Below, piece by piece: positions 9,543 through 26,395 of a stretch of DNA of 64,000 nt (positions within the stretch are counted from its first letter, which is position 1; each line of letters starts with the position of its first letter). A model generated the notes under the pieces. It worked only from the letters and a program-made list of their open reading frames with translations. It had not been told where the DNA came from and made no database searches. Position numbers and translations under genes: made by a program. This DNA comes from Gluconacetobacter liquefaciens (lineage in GTDB: Bacteria; Pseudomonadota; Alphaproteobacteria; Acetobacterales; Acetobacteraceae): positions 124,001-188,000 of the forward strand of contig NZ_QQAW01000005.1 of NCBI RefSeq assembly GCF_003350405.1, in the 5' to 3' direction.

Positions 9543-10822
9543 GCGCCGTGGAACAGACCCGCGGATCAAAACCGTCGGGGCGCGGCAAGCTTCTTGCCGG
9601 CGTTGGCGTCATCCTTGCGGTGGTGGTGGTCGGCGGCGGAATCATCCAGCGGCAGATGCATGTCAGCGCCCTGCACCAGCAGACGGAAGATGCCGCGATC
9701 CCCAGGGTGCAACTCATCTCGCCTGCCAGGGGGCCGAGCATCCGCACGCTGGATCTGCCGGGCAATATATCGGCTTGGTACCTGGCGCCGATCTATGCCC
9801 AGGTCTCGGGCTATGTGCGCATGTGGTACAAGGATTTCGGCGCCGAGGTGAAGGCGGGCGACGTGCTGGCCACCATCGACACGCCGGGTCTGGACGCGCA
9901 GTACGCGGCCTCGAAGGCGAATTTCGACGTGGCGATGGCGCGCTACAAGCTGGCGCAGATCACGGCGAAGCGCTGGAAGGCGTTGCAGGGCACGCAGGCC
10001 GTGTCGCAGCAGGAAGTCGACGTGCAGGCCGCGAACGCCGAGGCCGAACAGGCCCAGGTGGAGGCCGCCCGGCACGAGGTCTCACGGTATGCCGCGCTGA
10101 TCGGCTTCAAGCAGATCGTCGCGCCGTTCGATGGCGTCGTGACCTCGCGTCTGGCCGATGTCGGCGATTATGTAAATGCAGGCGGGGGCGATGTCAGTTC
10201 CCGTGGCACGGCGACCGAACTGTTCAGCGTGGCCGATGTGCATCGCATGCGCGTGTTCGTGTCGGTGCCGCAGGATTACGCCGACATCATCAGCCCCAAG
10301 CTGACGGCCGAGGTGACCGTGCCGCAGCATCCGGGGCGGGTGTACAAGGCCACGTTCCTGGCGACTGCCGGTGCGTTTAATTCCACGACCCGCACGGTTA
10401 CCACCGAACTGACGCTGGATAACAGCGACCGTACCCTATGGCCGGATTCCTATGCCACGGTTCATTTTCGTGCGCCGGGCGATCCGGACATTCTGGTGAT
10501 TCCGGAAGGCGCGCTGATCTTCCGTGCAGAAGGCATGCAGGTGGCTCTGGTCGACGAGCATAACCGCATCCGACTGCATAACGTGACGGTCGGGACCAAC
10601 CTGGGCACCACAGTGCAGATCCGGGGCGGACTGAAGGTGACCGACCGGCTGGTCAACAACCCTTCGGCCGGCCTGCTGGACGGGCAGGAAGTCCGCGTGG
10701 TGGACGCGACGCCGGGTTACAACGCGCAGCGGCCCACGGGCAGCGAACCGGTCCGCTCCGACGATGTCCGTGCCATGCCGAACGATCGGGCAGGCACGGA
10801 GGAGGCGGGAGCCCGTCAATGA
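9539..10822 (+). CDS. RND efflux membrane-fusion (periplasmic adaptor) protein
   Basis: 427 residues of the HlyD/AcrA type that joins the pump to the outer-membrane channel. A single N-terminal membrane anchor (about residues 19-37, rich in V/G) is followed by a lipoyl half-motif (YVRMWYKDFGAEVKAGDVLA), a helical hairpin (about 115-175, QYAASKANFDVAMARYKLAQ), the second lipoyl half with GVVTSRLADVGDYVNAGG, a beta-barrel and a membrane-proximal domain. The stretch GFKQIVAPFDGVV is typical of adaptors. There is no lipobox, so anchoring is by the TM helix. The start overlaps the permease stop and the stop overlaps the next start, both by ATGA. The C-terminal tail is polar and low-complexity. Confidence 0.92.
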   Translation: MSAVEQTRGSKPSGRGKLLAGVGVILAVVVVGGGIIQRQMHVSALHQQTEDAAIPRVQLISPARGPSIRTLDLPGNISAWYLAPIYAQVSGYVRMWYKDFGAEVKAGDVLATIDTPGLDAQYAASKANFDVAMARYKLAQITAKRWKALQGTQAVSQQEVDVQAANAEAEQAQVEAARHEVSRYAALIGFKQIVAPFDGVVTSRLADVGDYVNAGGGDVSSRGTATELFSVADVHRMRVFVSVPQDYADIISPKLTAEVTVPQHPGRVYKATFLATAGAFNSTTRTVTTELTLDNSDRTLWPDSYATVHFRAPGDPDILVIPEGALIFRAEGMQVALVDEHNRIRLHNVTVGTNLGTTVQIRGGLKVTDRLVNNPSAGLLDGQEVRVVDATPGYNAQRPTGSEPVRSDDVRAMPNDRAGTEEAGARQ

Positions 10823-12450
10823 CCCTGTCTTCTCGTGCGCGGCGAGCGCGGCTCCGTTCCGCCCGTCGATTGTGGCGTGCAGCCCGGCTGGCTGGCGGTC
10901 TGGGGGTGCTCGTCGGCGTGGCCGGGTGCGACATGGCGCCGGCCTATCATCCCGATCATTTCGTCTTTCCGGACAACTGGAAGGGTGAGGGAACGGTGCG
11001 GTATGCCGCGCCGAACGAAGCGGCCTTGCGGGGCGACTGGTGGACGCTGCTGGGCGACCCGATCCTGAACCGGCTGGAAGAGCAGGCCAATCGGGTCAAT
11101 CCCGACCTGCAGGTTGCGGCGGAAACCTTCACCCAGGCGCGCGACATGGCGGCCGAGGCGCAGGCAGGGCTGTATCCGCAGGTCGCGGCCAGCGCGGGCA
11201 TGGGAAAATACAAGGCGTCTCAGCATCGCCTGTGGCGCGGCCATGGCGCGACGGGTCCGACCTACATGTCGTCGGAGCAATATAGCGGGACCGCGACCTG
11301 GGAGCCGGATTTCTGGTCGGCGATCCGCAACCGCAAGCGGATGCGCACCCAGCAGGCGCAGGAGCGCGCGGCCGACTATGCGGTGATGCGGCTGAGTACC
11401 GATGCCGAACTGGCATCGGACTATATCGCGATCCGTGGGCTGGACGTGCAGGACGCGGTCTATCGCGACTCGATTCGGACATGCAAGCTTGCGGTGCAGA
11501 TCACGCGGATGCGGCAGGCCGGGGCGATCGCCGCCGGGTTGGATGTCTCGCGCGCGGAAAACCAGCTTTATGCGACCCAGGCGCAGGAAACCGACCTGCT
11601 GGCGCGTCGGGCGGTGCTGGAGCACGCCATCGCGGCCTTCGTCGGCGTGGCGCCGGCGGCGTTCCATCTGGAGCCTGAAAGCCAGATGCGCTTCCCCGAT
11701 ATCGGGGTGCCGATGCTTCTGCCCTCCGCATTGCTGGAGCGGCGGCCGGACGTGGCCGCGGCGGAGCGGGAGATGGCGCAGGCCAACCGCGCCATCGGCG
11801 TGTCGCGGGCCGCGTTCTATCCGAATGTCTCGGTGAATGCGATGACCGGCTTCATGGATAACGGCTTCACGCTCGCCGACCTGTCGAACAGCATGTATTC
11901 CTATGCCGTTCAGGCCGCGATGCCGCTGTTCCAGGGGGGGCTGCGTCGCGCAGAACTGCAACGCACATGGTCGCAGTACCGCCAGGCGGAAGACAATTAT
12001 CGCGGGACCGTGCTCCAGGCGTTCCAGGATGTCGAGGACGGGCTGACCATGACCGGGCAGTTGCGGGCAGAACTGGCGCAGCAGCATCGTTCGGTCCAGG
12101 CCGCGATGCGGACCCAGGGCATGACCATGGCGCTCTATACGGGTGGGCTGACCAATTACCTGGACGTGGTGGTGGCCCAGATCGCGGCCCTGACGGCGCG
12201 GATCGCGGAAGTGCAGGTCGAAACGCGCCGTCATCAGGCGACGGTGTCGCTGATCCGCGCGCTGGGCGGCGGCTGGACGCGCGACCAATTGCCTTCCGAT
12301 AAGTCGATCATGCCCTTCTCGCCGCTGCAATATGACGGGTTGCGCGTGCCGAAGGAGGCTGGCGGCATCGCGACGGGCAGTGGGCCGGAGAAGCTGAACC
12401 TGACGGGTCCCGGCCTGGCGGGGGTGGGGTTGACAACCCCGGCCCAATAA
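10819..12450 (+). CDS. RND efflux outer-membrane factor, NodT/OprM-type lipoprotein
   Basis: 543 residues. A basic, unusually Arg-rich signal region leads to the lipobox VAGC at about residue 37, so the mature protein is expected to be a lipidated trimeric channel. Two OEP repeats follow, with the conserved start of the mature part (PDHFVFPDNWKGEG; WWTLLGDPILNRL), the repeat feature LLPSALLERRPDVAAAEREM, and RAAFYPNVSVNAMTGF. The start is in the ATGA overlap with the adaptor gene. The C-terminus is extended by about 50 polar residues beyond the usual end; this tail DNA also holds the candidate rplK promoter. There is no terminator between this stop and rplK 108 bases later, so efflux transcripts could run into the ribosomal operon. 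Confidence 0.92.
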   Translation: MTLSSRARRARLRSARRLWRAARLAGGLGVLVGVAGCDMAPAYHPDHFVFPDNWKGEGTVRYAAPNEAALRGDWWTLLGDPILNRLEEQANRVNPDLQVAAETFTQARDMAAEAQAGLYPQVAASAGMGKYKASQHRLWRGHGATGPTYMSSEQYSGTATWEPDFWSAIRNRKRMRTQQAQERAADYAVMRLSTDAELASDYIAIRGLDVQDAVYRDSIRTCKLAVQITRMRQAGAIAAGLDVSRAENQLYATQAQETDLLARRAVLEHAIAAFVGVAPAAFHLEPESQMRFPDIGVPMLLPSALLERRPDVAAAEREMAQANRAIGVSRAAFYPNVSVNAMTGFMDNGFTLADLSNSMYSYAVQAAMPLFQGGLRRAELQRTWSQYRQAEDNYRGTVLQAFQDVEDGLTMTGQLRAELAQQHRSVQAAMRTQGMTMALYTGGLTNYLDVVVAQIAALTARIAEVQVETRRHQATVSLIRALGGGWTRDQLPSDKSIMPFSPLQYDGLRVPKEAGGIATGSGPEKLNLTGPGLAGVGLTTPAQ

Positions 12451-12459
12451 GGTTAGGGA
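12430..12459 (+). promoter_or_regulatory. Candidate promoter for rplK operon, inside a 15-base palindrome
   Basis: A perfect -35 TTGACA (12430-12435) is followed after 18 bases by TAGGGA (12454-12459), a poor -10 that resembles the TAGGTT of the candidate rpsL promoter. The -35 box sits in the perfect palindrome GGGGTTGACAACCCC (12426-12440), inside the last codons of the outer-membrane factor gene. It is the best -35 in the region and the only obvious candidate; the weak -10 keeps confidence low. Confidence 0.4.
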
Positions 12460-12558
12460 CCCGCCTCTTACGGAACGCGGGAGGTCGCGTCCGCTGCCTT
12501 GCGCGGCGGGGCGACCGCAGGAACCGCGGTCCGGGTGAAACAGTCAGGAGCCCCGGAT

Positions 12559-12993
12559 ATGGCCAAAAAGATCGTTGGCTACATCAAGCTACAAATTCCC
12601 GCCGGCAAGGCGAATCCGTCCCCGCCGGTCGGCCCGGCGCTGGGTCAGCGCGGCCTGAACATCATGCAGTTCTGCAAGGAGTTCAACGCCAAGACGCAGG
12701 GCCTCGAGCCCGGCATGCCGATCCCGGTCGTCATCACCGCCTTCGCCGACCGTACCTTCACCTTCATCACCAAGACTCCGCCGAACACCTATTTTCTGAT
12801 GAAGGCTGCCAACATCAAGAAGGGTAGCTCGACGGTCGGCAAGGCGGCCGCAGTCGGCAGCGTCACGATGACGCAGCTGCGCGAGATCGCCGAGCAGAAG
12901 AAGCAGGACATGAATGCCAACGACATCGACGGGGCTGTGCGGATGCTGATCGGCTCCGCCCGTTCGATGGGCCTTACGGTGGTGGAGGGCTGA
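12559..12993 (+). CDS. rplK: 50S ribosomal protein L11
   Basis: 144 residues, normal for L11. N-terminal [20 protein letters not shown] (thiostrepton-binding domain) and the C-terminal rRNA-binding domain ending [12 protein letters not shown] are both intact. L11 sits in the GTPase-associated centre and is required for RelA activation. ATG 12559 is chosen over upstream in-frame codons because AGGAG (12545-12549) lies at the right distance and the protein then starts MAKKIVGY as in the family. Unlike most bacteria, nusG and secE are not upstream: the preceding gene is an efflux channel. rplA starts 4 bases after its stop. Confidence 0.98.
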   Translation: MAKKIVGYIKLQIPAGKANPSPPVGPALGQRGLNIMQFCKEFNAKTQGLEPGMPIPVVITAFADRTFTFITKTPPNTYFLMKAANIKKGSSTVGKAAAVGSVTMTQLREIAEQKKQDMNANDIDGAVRMLIGSARSMGLTVVEG

Positions 12994-12997
12994 TCCA

Positions 12998-13693
12998 ATG
13001 GCCAAGAACAAGCGTCTGACGGCCGGCCAGGCCTCTGTTGACCGTAACAAGGCCTATGGCCTCGACGAGGCGATCGGTCTGGTGAAGCAGACGGCGACCG
13101 CCAAGTTCGACGAGACGATCGAGATCTCGCTGAACCTGGGCATCGACCCGCGTCACGCCGACCAGATGGTCCGCGGCCTGCTGTCGCTGCCGAACGGCAC
13201 CGGCAAGACCCTGCGCGTGGGCGTGTTCGCCCGTGGCGCGAAGGCCGAGGAGGCTTTGGCCGCCGGTGCCGACGTGGTCGGCGCCGAGGATCTGGCCGAG
13301 AAGGTGCAGGCTGGTGAAATCGCGTTCGATCGCTGCATCGCGACGCCGGACATGATGGCCCTCGTCGGTCGCCTGGGTAAGATCCTGGGCCCGCGCGGCC
13401 TGATGCCGAACCCGAAGCTGGGTACGGTGACCATGGACGTGAAGGGTGCCGTCACGGCGGCCAAGTCCGGTCAGGTCGAGTACCGCGCCGAAAAGGCCGG
13501 TATCATTCACGCCGGTATCGGCAAGGCGTCTTTCGGCAGCGACAAGCTGGCCGAAAACATCCGCGCCTTCGTCGATGCGGTGCAGAAGGCCAAGCCGACG
13601 GGGGCCAAGGGCACCTATCTGCGCAAGGCCGCTCTGTCGTCCACGATGGGCCCCGGCGTGCGCGTCGACGTGTCCGCGTTCTCGGCGGCCTGA
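12998..13693 (+). CDS. rplA: 50S ribosomal protein L1
   Basis: 231 residues, the usual length. It shows the L1 signature region ([20 protein letters not shown]) and the C-terminal [14 protein letters not shown]1 forms the mobile stalk by the E site and in many bacteria represses its own operon by binding the mRNA near rplK or rplA. The ribosome-binding site (GGAGGG) lies in the final codons of rplK, so translation of the two is coupled. A structured 291-base spacer separates it from rplJ. Confidence 0.98.
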   Translation: MAKNKRLTAGQASVDRNKAYGLDEAIGLVKQTATAKFDETIEISLNLGIDPRHADQMVRGLLSLPNGTGKTLRVGVFARGAKAEEALAAGADVVGAEDLAEKVQAGEIAFDRCIATPDMMALVGRLGKILGPRGLMPNPKLGTVTMDVKGAVTAAKSGQVEYRAEKAGIIHAGIGKASFGSDKLAENIRAFVDAVQKAKPTGAKGTYLRKAALSSTMGPGVRVDVSAFSAA

Positions 13694-13984
13694 GCATCAG
13701 GAGATGACGTGATGCCCGCAAGGGCATCACGGACAGGAGGCGAGGTGCTTCGGGCCTCGTTCTTCCGAACCTGTCCATGACCGGATGTGGCTTATGCCTT
13801 GATGGGCCTTCGGGTCCGCAACCGGAAGACGGGGATTGCCGGATAGGGGTGGCTTCGCTGCCCGCACTGGTTGTTCCGTTGTTCACAGGACAGGCGAACC
13901 GGAGGATGGGCTGCAAGGCTCTGTCCTCCTAGGGTAAACCCGGCCTGTTGGGGCATCCCCGGCAGGTCACGACGGAGACGGGAA
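13694..13984 (+). promoter_or_regulatory. rplJ leader RNA, probable L10(L12)4 autoregulatory element
   Basis: The spacer between rplA and rplJ is rich in stems: GTGATGCCC/GGGCATCAC with GCAA loop (13709-13730); GGACAGG (13731-13737) with CCTGTCC (13770-13776), enclosing CGAGG (13741-13745) with CCTCG (13755-13759); and AGGACAG (13887-13893) with CTGTCCT (13921-13927) close to rplJ. None is followed by a T-run, so these are not ordinary terminators. In E. coli and many other bacteria the L10-L12 complex binds a leader in this position and represses rplJL; the location and structure fit that known class, but I cannot run a covariance model. Confidence 0.6.
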
Positions 13985-14503
13985 TTGGACCGTACGGAGA
14001 AGCGGGAGTTTGTTGCCTCCCTCGCGGCCGTGTTCGCCGAGACGTCCATGGTTGTCGTAACCCGCAATGACGGGCTCACGGTGGCCGATGCGACGATCCT
14101 TCGGCAGCGCGTGCGTGCGGCTGGAGCGACTTACAAGGTCGCGAAGAACCGGCTGGCCAACCTCGCCCTGGCAGGGACCCGATTCGAAGGCATTTCGCCG
14201 CTGCTGAAGGGGCCGACCGCGATTTCGTGGTCTGCCGATCCGGTGGCCGTGGCGAAGGTGCTTGTCGAGTTCGCCAAGACCAACGAAAAGCTCGTTCTGC
14301 TCGGTGGAGCGCTCGGCACCCAGACATTGAATGTCGATGGTGTGAAGGCGCTGGCCGAACTGCCGTCCCTGGATACGCTCCGGGCGCAGCTGGTGGGGAT
14401 GATCTCCACGCCGGCCACGCGCATCGCGAGTGTCGTCCAGGCGCCGGCCGGACAGCTTGCGCGGGTTTTTGGGGCCTACGCCAAGAAGGACGAGGCTGCC
14501 TGA
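13985..14503 (+). CDS. rplJ: 50S ribosomal protein L10, TTG start
   Basis: 172 residues from TTG 13985, which is preceded by GGAGACGGG (13974-13982) and gives the family-like N-terminus (L)[16 protein letters not shown]. The upstream ATG at 13871 would add 38 residues of unlike composition and run through the structured leader, so it is rejected. Conserved stretches: [33 protein letters not shown] and [12 protein letters not shown]10 carries the L7/L12 dimers of the stalk on its C-terminal helix and, with them, is the known repressor of its own mRNA. The rare TTG start in a highly expressed gene fits translational control. Confidence 0.95.
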   Translation: MDRTEKREFVASLAAVFAETSMVVVTRNDGLTVADATILRQRVRAAGATYKVAKNRLANLALAGTRFEGISPLLKGPTAISWSADPVAVAKVLVEFAKTNEKLVLLGGALGTQTLNVDGVKALAELPSLDTLRAQLVGMISTPATRIASVVQAPAGQLARVFGAYAKKDEAA

Positions 14504-14604
14504 GCCATCTGCGCCCCGCATGCGCGGGGTGATGAAATTTACACAGTCTCGTGAAATCGGGATTGTGTTGCGCCAATCAGTGTATAAATTAGGAAGACCA
14601 AATC
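14504..14604 (+). promoter_or_regulatory. rplJ-rplL spacer with one hairpin
   Basis: CCCCGC-atgc-GCGGGG (14514-14529) makes a compact hairpin just after the rplJ stop; it has no following T-run. The remaining sequence is locally AT-rich, ending in AGGAAGA before rplL. A promoter cannot be assigned: TATAAA at 14583-14588 lacks a correctly spaced -35. The hairpin could help set the higher L7/L12 yield relative to L10, which is inference. Confidence 0.35.
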
Positions 14605-14979
14605 ATGGCCGATCTGACCAAACTCGTTGACGAGCTGTCCGCCCTCACGGTTCTCGAGGCCGCCGAGCTCTCCAAGCTGCTGGAAGAGAAGTGGGGCGTT
14701 TCCGCCGCCGCTCCGGTTGCCGTTGCCGCTGCGCCGGCCGCTGCCGCCGCTGCCCCGGCTGAAGAGCAGACCGAGTTCACCGTTGTCCTGGCCAAGGCCG
14801 GCGACAAGAAGATCAACGTCATCAAGGAAATCCGTGGCATCACCGGCCTGGGCCTGAAGGAAGCCAAGGACCTGGTCGAGGGTGCGCCGAAGACCGTGAA
14901 GGAAGGCGTGAACAAGGACGAAGCCGAGAAGATCAAGAAGGTTCTTGAAGAGAACGGCGCGACCGTCGAAGTGAAGTAA
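14605..14979 (+). CDS. rplL: 50S ribosomal protein L7/L12
   Basis: 124 residues with the diagnostic three-part layout: N-terminal dimerisation helices ([20 protein letters not shown]), an Ala/Pro flexible hinge (about 34-52), and the C-terminal factor-binding domain with [20 protein letters not shown] and the closing ENGATVEVK. It recruits elongation factors to the ribosome and is the only multi-copy ribosomal protein. Ribosome-binding site AGGAAGA lies 8 bases before the ATG. A 277-base spacer without a T-rich terminator separates it from rpoB. Confidence 0.98.
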   Translation: MADLTKLVDELSALTVLEAAELSKLLEEKWGVSAAAPVAVAAAPAAAAAAPAEEQTEFTVVLAKAGDKKINVIKEIRGITGLGLKEAKDLVEGAPKTVKEGVNKDEAEKIKKVLEENGATVEVK

Positions 14980-15256
14980 TCTGCCGGATGCAGGCGGCCT
15001 CCGGGCTGCTTCTCCTGCTTGATGCCAGGTGAGGGCGGGAAACCGAAAGGTGCCCGCCCCCTTGGCCGTTCTGGCGCCCTGACCGCGAGGTCTCGGGCGC
15101 CTTCGGCGGTAGAAGGCCCATCTTTCGGGGTGGGCGGGGGTGCCGGTTTCGGCGCCCAGGCATGGATGGTTTGTGATGATCCGCTTTCGGTCGCCGTGGC
15201 TCCGGGTTCCGGGCGCGGAAAGGTCCGGGTCGTCGGGGATGGGGGCAGGATAGACG

Positions 15257-23722
<8,466 letters not shown>

Positions 23723-23770
23723 GCCCGTCTCGGCTGTGTTCGCCGCCCCTTGTGACGGGGCGGGTTGTGG

Positions 23771-23803
23771 AAGGGGCCGGGTGGCAACACCCGGCCCCTT
23801 TCC
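23771..23803 (+). terminator. Strong intrinsic terminator after rpoC
   Basis: A perfect 13-bp stem (23771-23783 with 23788-23800) closed by a GCAA tetraloop, followed by a short T/C tract (CCCCTTTCC). It lies 48 bases after the rpoC stop and separates the rpoBC unit from the rpsL unit. The uridine tract is short, so termination may rely on stem stability or be helped by Rho. Confidence 0.85.
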
Positions 23804-23978
23804 TATGGGGCCGAGGTCCTGTATCTGATGGCCGACCGGATCGTGCCGAATCGGATGATTGGCACGGTCGGGATGCGTGACGATCGCGCGACGGCGGGCC
23901 TGCCGTGACTGCATGCCCGCCATCGCCTGCCCGCTGAGATAATTCGGCGGGAATCGGCCGCGAATCCCGAGGTAACAC

Positions 23979-24007
23979 TTGACTCAAGGGCAGGGGCTTC
24001 GTAGGTT
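23979..24007 (+). promoter_or_regulatory. Candidate sigma-70 promoter of the rpsL-rpsG-tuf unit
   Basis: TTGACT (23979-23984), 17-base spacer, TAGGTT (24002-24007), then the GC-rich discriminator CCGCGCCC. The -35 is 5/6 consensus and the -10 keeps the key A2 and T6. The sequence shares TTGACTCAA and GCGCCCTC with the rpsM promoter. A GC-rich discriminator is the known mark of promoters repressed by ppGpp. Confidence 0.6.
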
Positions 24008-24013
24008 CCGCGC

Positions 24014-24223
24014 CCTCGGCTAGCCCCGTCTCGTATGACGTCGTTGGCCGTCGAATGCAGCATGCAGGCATGCGGTGCCGTGGTCCGAAAGGGCCGCCAA
24101 GGCCGGATGTAAATATGATGCCCAGGCGAATGATCCTCATTCGGTGGGATTTTGTTGTGAACGACAGTCGGCAATCTAAGACGCGGTTGGCCGGCCGAAA
24201 TTTGTAAGGATCGGGAAAGGCGT
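24014..24223 (+). promoter_or_regulatory. Long rpsL 5' leader with hairpin and small upstream reading frame
   Basis: If the promoter is right, the leader is about 210 nt. It contains CGAATGA-tcc-TCATTCG (24127-24143), a 7-bp hairpin followed by GTGGGATTTTG, and a possible 30-codon reading frame (24115-24207, starting ATG ATG) that ends 16 bases before rpsL and has no good ribosome-binding site. Long leaders before ribosomal operons often hold autoregulatory sites; here that is inference. Confidence 0.35.
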
Positions 24224-24595
24224 ATGCCGACCATCAACCAGCTGATCGCCAAAGGCCGCGAGCCCGCAGCCAAGCGCAATAAGGTGCCTGCTCTGCAGGG
24301 TTGCCCGCAGAAGCGCGGTGTCTGCACCCGCGTCTACACAACCACACCGAAGAAGCCGAACTCGGCTCTGCGTAAGGTTGCGAAGGTGCGTCTGACGAAC
24401 GGCTATGAGGTCGTCAGCTACATCCCCGGTGAAGGCCACAACCTGCAGGAGCACAGTGTGGTCCTGATCCGTGGTGGCCGCGTCAAGGATCTTCCGGGCG
24501 TTCGTTACCACATCCTGCGTGGCGTTCTGGATACCCAGGGTATCGCCAAGCGTCGTCAGCGTCGCTCGCTCTATGGCGCGAAGCGTCCGAAGTAA
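24224..24595 (+). CDS. rpsL: 30S ribosomal protein S12
   Basis: 123 residues. The streptomycin-response residues are wild type: K43 in [13 protein letters not shown] and K88 in [14 protein letters not shown]12 contacts the decoding centre and controls accuracy. Start ATG 24224 follows GGGAAAGG at good distance. It heads a short unit with rpsG 15 bases downstream. Confidence 0.99.
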   Translation: MPTINQLIAKGREPAAKRNKVPALQGCPQKRGVCTRVYTTTPKKPNSALRKVAKVRLTNGYEVVSYIPGEGHNLQEHSVVLIRGGRVKDLPGVRYHILRGVLDTQGIAKRRQRRSLYGAKRPK

Positions 24596-24610
24596 AAGGA
24601 ATAACCAGGC

Positions 24611-25087
24611 ATGAGTCGCCGTCATCGCGCCGTGAAGCGCGAGATTCTTCCCGATCCGAAATTTGGTGATGTCGTCATCACGCGCTTCATGAATGCGCTC
24701 ATGTATGACGGCAAGAAATCCACCGCCGAAGGCATCGTCTATGGTGCGCTCGAGGTGTTGCGTCGCCGTGGTGGTGCAGCAGCCGATCCGGTTGTGATGT
24801 TCCACAGCGCGCTGGACAACGTGAAGTCGGCCGTCGAGGTCCGTTCGCGTCGCGTCGGTGGTGCCACCTACCAGGTGCCCGTCGAAGTGCGCACGGAGCG
24901 TCGTCAGGCGCTGGCGATCCGCTGGCTGATCGACGCCTCGCGCAAGCGCGGCGAGAACACCATGCAGGAACGCCTGTCCAACGAGCTTCTGGACGCGGTC
25001 AACAATCGCGGGTCCGCCGTGAAGAAGCGTGAAGACACGCATCGCATGGCCGAGGCCAACAAGGCGTTCAGTCATTATCGCTGGTAA
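24611..25087 (+). CDS. rpsG: 30S ribosomal protein S7
   Basis: 158 residues, starting [20 protein letters not shown]. It is a primary binder of the 3' domain of 16S rRNA and in E. coli the repressor of the str operon. Conserved [20 protein letters not shown] and the C-terminal helix region [15 protein letters not shown] are present. The gene normally next in this operon, fusA, is missing: only 94 bases separate the rpsG stop from tuf. Confidence 0.99.
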   Translation: MSRRHRAVKREILPDPKFGDVVITRFMNALMYDGKKSTAEGIVYGALEVLRRRGGAAADPVVMFHSALDNVKSAVEVRSRRVGGATYQVPVEVRTERRQALAIRWLIDASRKRGENTMQERLSNELLDAVNNRGSAVKKREDTHRMAEANKAFSHYRW

Positions 25088-25181
25088 GGGGCGTTTGTCC
25101 GGTCTAAAGACCGGCACGCTTCCGGTTAGGAACATTTCAACCCGACTCCCGGCCTGAAGGCCGAGGTAACGGAGATAGACG
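25088..25181 (+). other. rpsG-tuf spacer where fusA would normally be
   Basis: 94 bases with two small hairpins, CCGGTC-taaa-GACCGG (25099-25114) and GGCC-tgaa-GGCC (25151-25162), and the ribosome-binding site GGAGATAG before tuf. No trace of an EF-G coding sequence is visible. Confidence 0.6.
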
Positions 25182-26372
25182 ATGGCAAAGGCTAAATTCG
25201 AGCGGACGAAGCCGCACTGCAATATCGGCACGATCGGTCACGTCGATCACGGCAAGACGTCGCTGACCGCCGCGATCACCAAGACGCTGGCGAAGACCGG
25301 TGGCGCCACCTTCAAGGCGTACGATCAGATTGACGCGGCGCCGGAAGAGCGCGCTCGTGGCATCACGATCTCGACCGCCCACGTCGAGTACGAGACCGCC
25401 GCGCGTCACTACGCGCACGTCGACTGCCCCGGCCACGCCGACTACGTGAAGAACATGATCACGGGTGCGGCGCAGATGGACGGCGCCATCCTGGTGGTTT
25501 CGGCTGCCGACGGCCCGATGCCGCAGACCCGCGAGCACATCCTGCTGGCGCGTCAGGTCGGCGTTCCGGCGCTGGTCGTGTTCCTGAACAAGGTTGACCA
25601 GGTCGACGATCCGGAACTGCTGGAACTGGTCGAGATGGAAGTGCGCGAGCTTCTGTCCGCTTACCAGTTCCCGGGCGACGATATCCCCATCATCAAGGGC
25701 TCGGCCCTGGTGACGCTGGAAGATGGCGATCCGGAAGTCGGCGAGAACCGGGTGCGCGACCTGATGGACGCCGTTGACGCGTACATCCCGCAGCCGGAGC
25801 GTCCGGTCGACCGTCCGTTCCTGATGCCGATCGAAGACGTGTTCTCGATCTCGGGCCGCGGCACCGTGGTGACCGGCCGTGTCGAGCGTGGCGTCGTGAA
25901 CGTCGGTGACGAAATCGAAATCGTCGGTCTGCGTGCGACGCAGAAGACGACGGTGACGGGCGTCGAAATGTTCCGCAAGCTGCTGGATCGCGGCGAGGCC
26001 GGTGACAACATCGGTGCGCTGGTCCGTGGCACGAAGCGTGAAGACGTCGAGCGTGGCCAGGTTCTGGCTAAGCCGGGTTCGATCACCCCGCATACGAAGT
26101 TCAAGGCCGAAGCGTACATCCTCACGAAGGAAGAGGGTGGCCGTCACACGCCGTTCTTCACCAACTACCGTCCGCAGTTCTATTTCCGCACCACCGACGT
26201 GACGGGTGTCGTTCACCTGCCGGAAGGCACGGAAATGGTCATGCCGGGCGATAACGTTGCGATGGATGTCGAGCTGATCGCACCGATCGCGATGGACGAA
26301 GGTCTGCGTTTCGCCATCCGCGAAGGCGGCCGCACTGTCGGCGCCGGCGTGGTGGCCTCGATCACGGCCTGA
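25182..26372 (+). CDS. tuf: Elongation factor Tu
   Basis: 396 residues. GTPase motifs are complete: G1 GHVDHGKT (residues 19-26), G2 region [15 protein letters not shown]3 DCPGHADY and G4 NKVD. Domains II and III follow in order and the protein ends [10 protein letters not shown]. It delivers aminoacyl-tRNA to the ribosome. It follows rpsG directly, without fusA, and is followed by a strong hairpin terminator. Only this one tuf copy is in the window; many proteobacteria have two. Confidence 0.99.
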   Translation: MAKAKFERTKPHCNIGTIGHVDHGKTSLTAAITKTLAKTGGATFKAYDQIDAAPEERARGITISTAHVEYETAARHYAHVDCPGHADYVKNMITGAAQMDGAILVVSAADGPMPQTREHILLARQVGVPALVVFLNKVDQVDDPELLELVEMEVRELLSAYQFPGDDIPIIKGSALVTLEDGDPEVGENRVRDLMDAVDAYIPQPERPVDRPFLMPIEDVFSISGRGTVVTGRVERGVVNVGDEIEIVGLRATQKTTVTGVEMFRKLLDRGEAGDNIGALVRGTKREDVERGQVLAKPGSITPHTKFKAEAYILTKEEGGRHTPFFTNYRPQFYFRTTDVTGVVHLPEGTEMVMPGDNVAMDVELIAPIAMDEGLRFAIREGGRTVGAGVVASITA

Positions 26373-26395
26373 TCGGGTTAGTAACCAGAACTGGC

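Noticed and set aside
10816-12447. 543-codon frame on the - strand exactly opposite the efflux channel gene
   Set aside because: Same length as the sense gene by chance of codon register; no recognisable protein features and no ribosome-binding site.
13871-13984. ATG-started longer form of L10
   Set aside because: The added 38 residues are unlike L10 and would be translated through the structured leader; TTG 13985 has the proper ribosome-binding site.
14563-14588. Promoter before rplL (TTGTGT and TATAAA)
   Set aside because: Spacing between the boxes is only 14 bases, too short for sigma-70.
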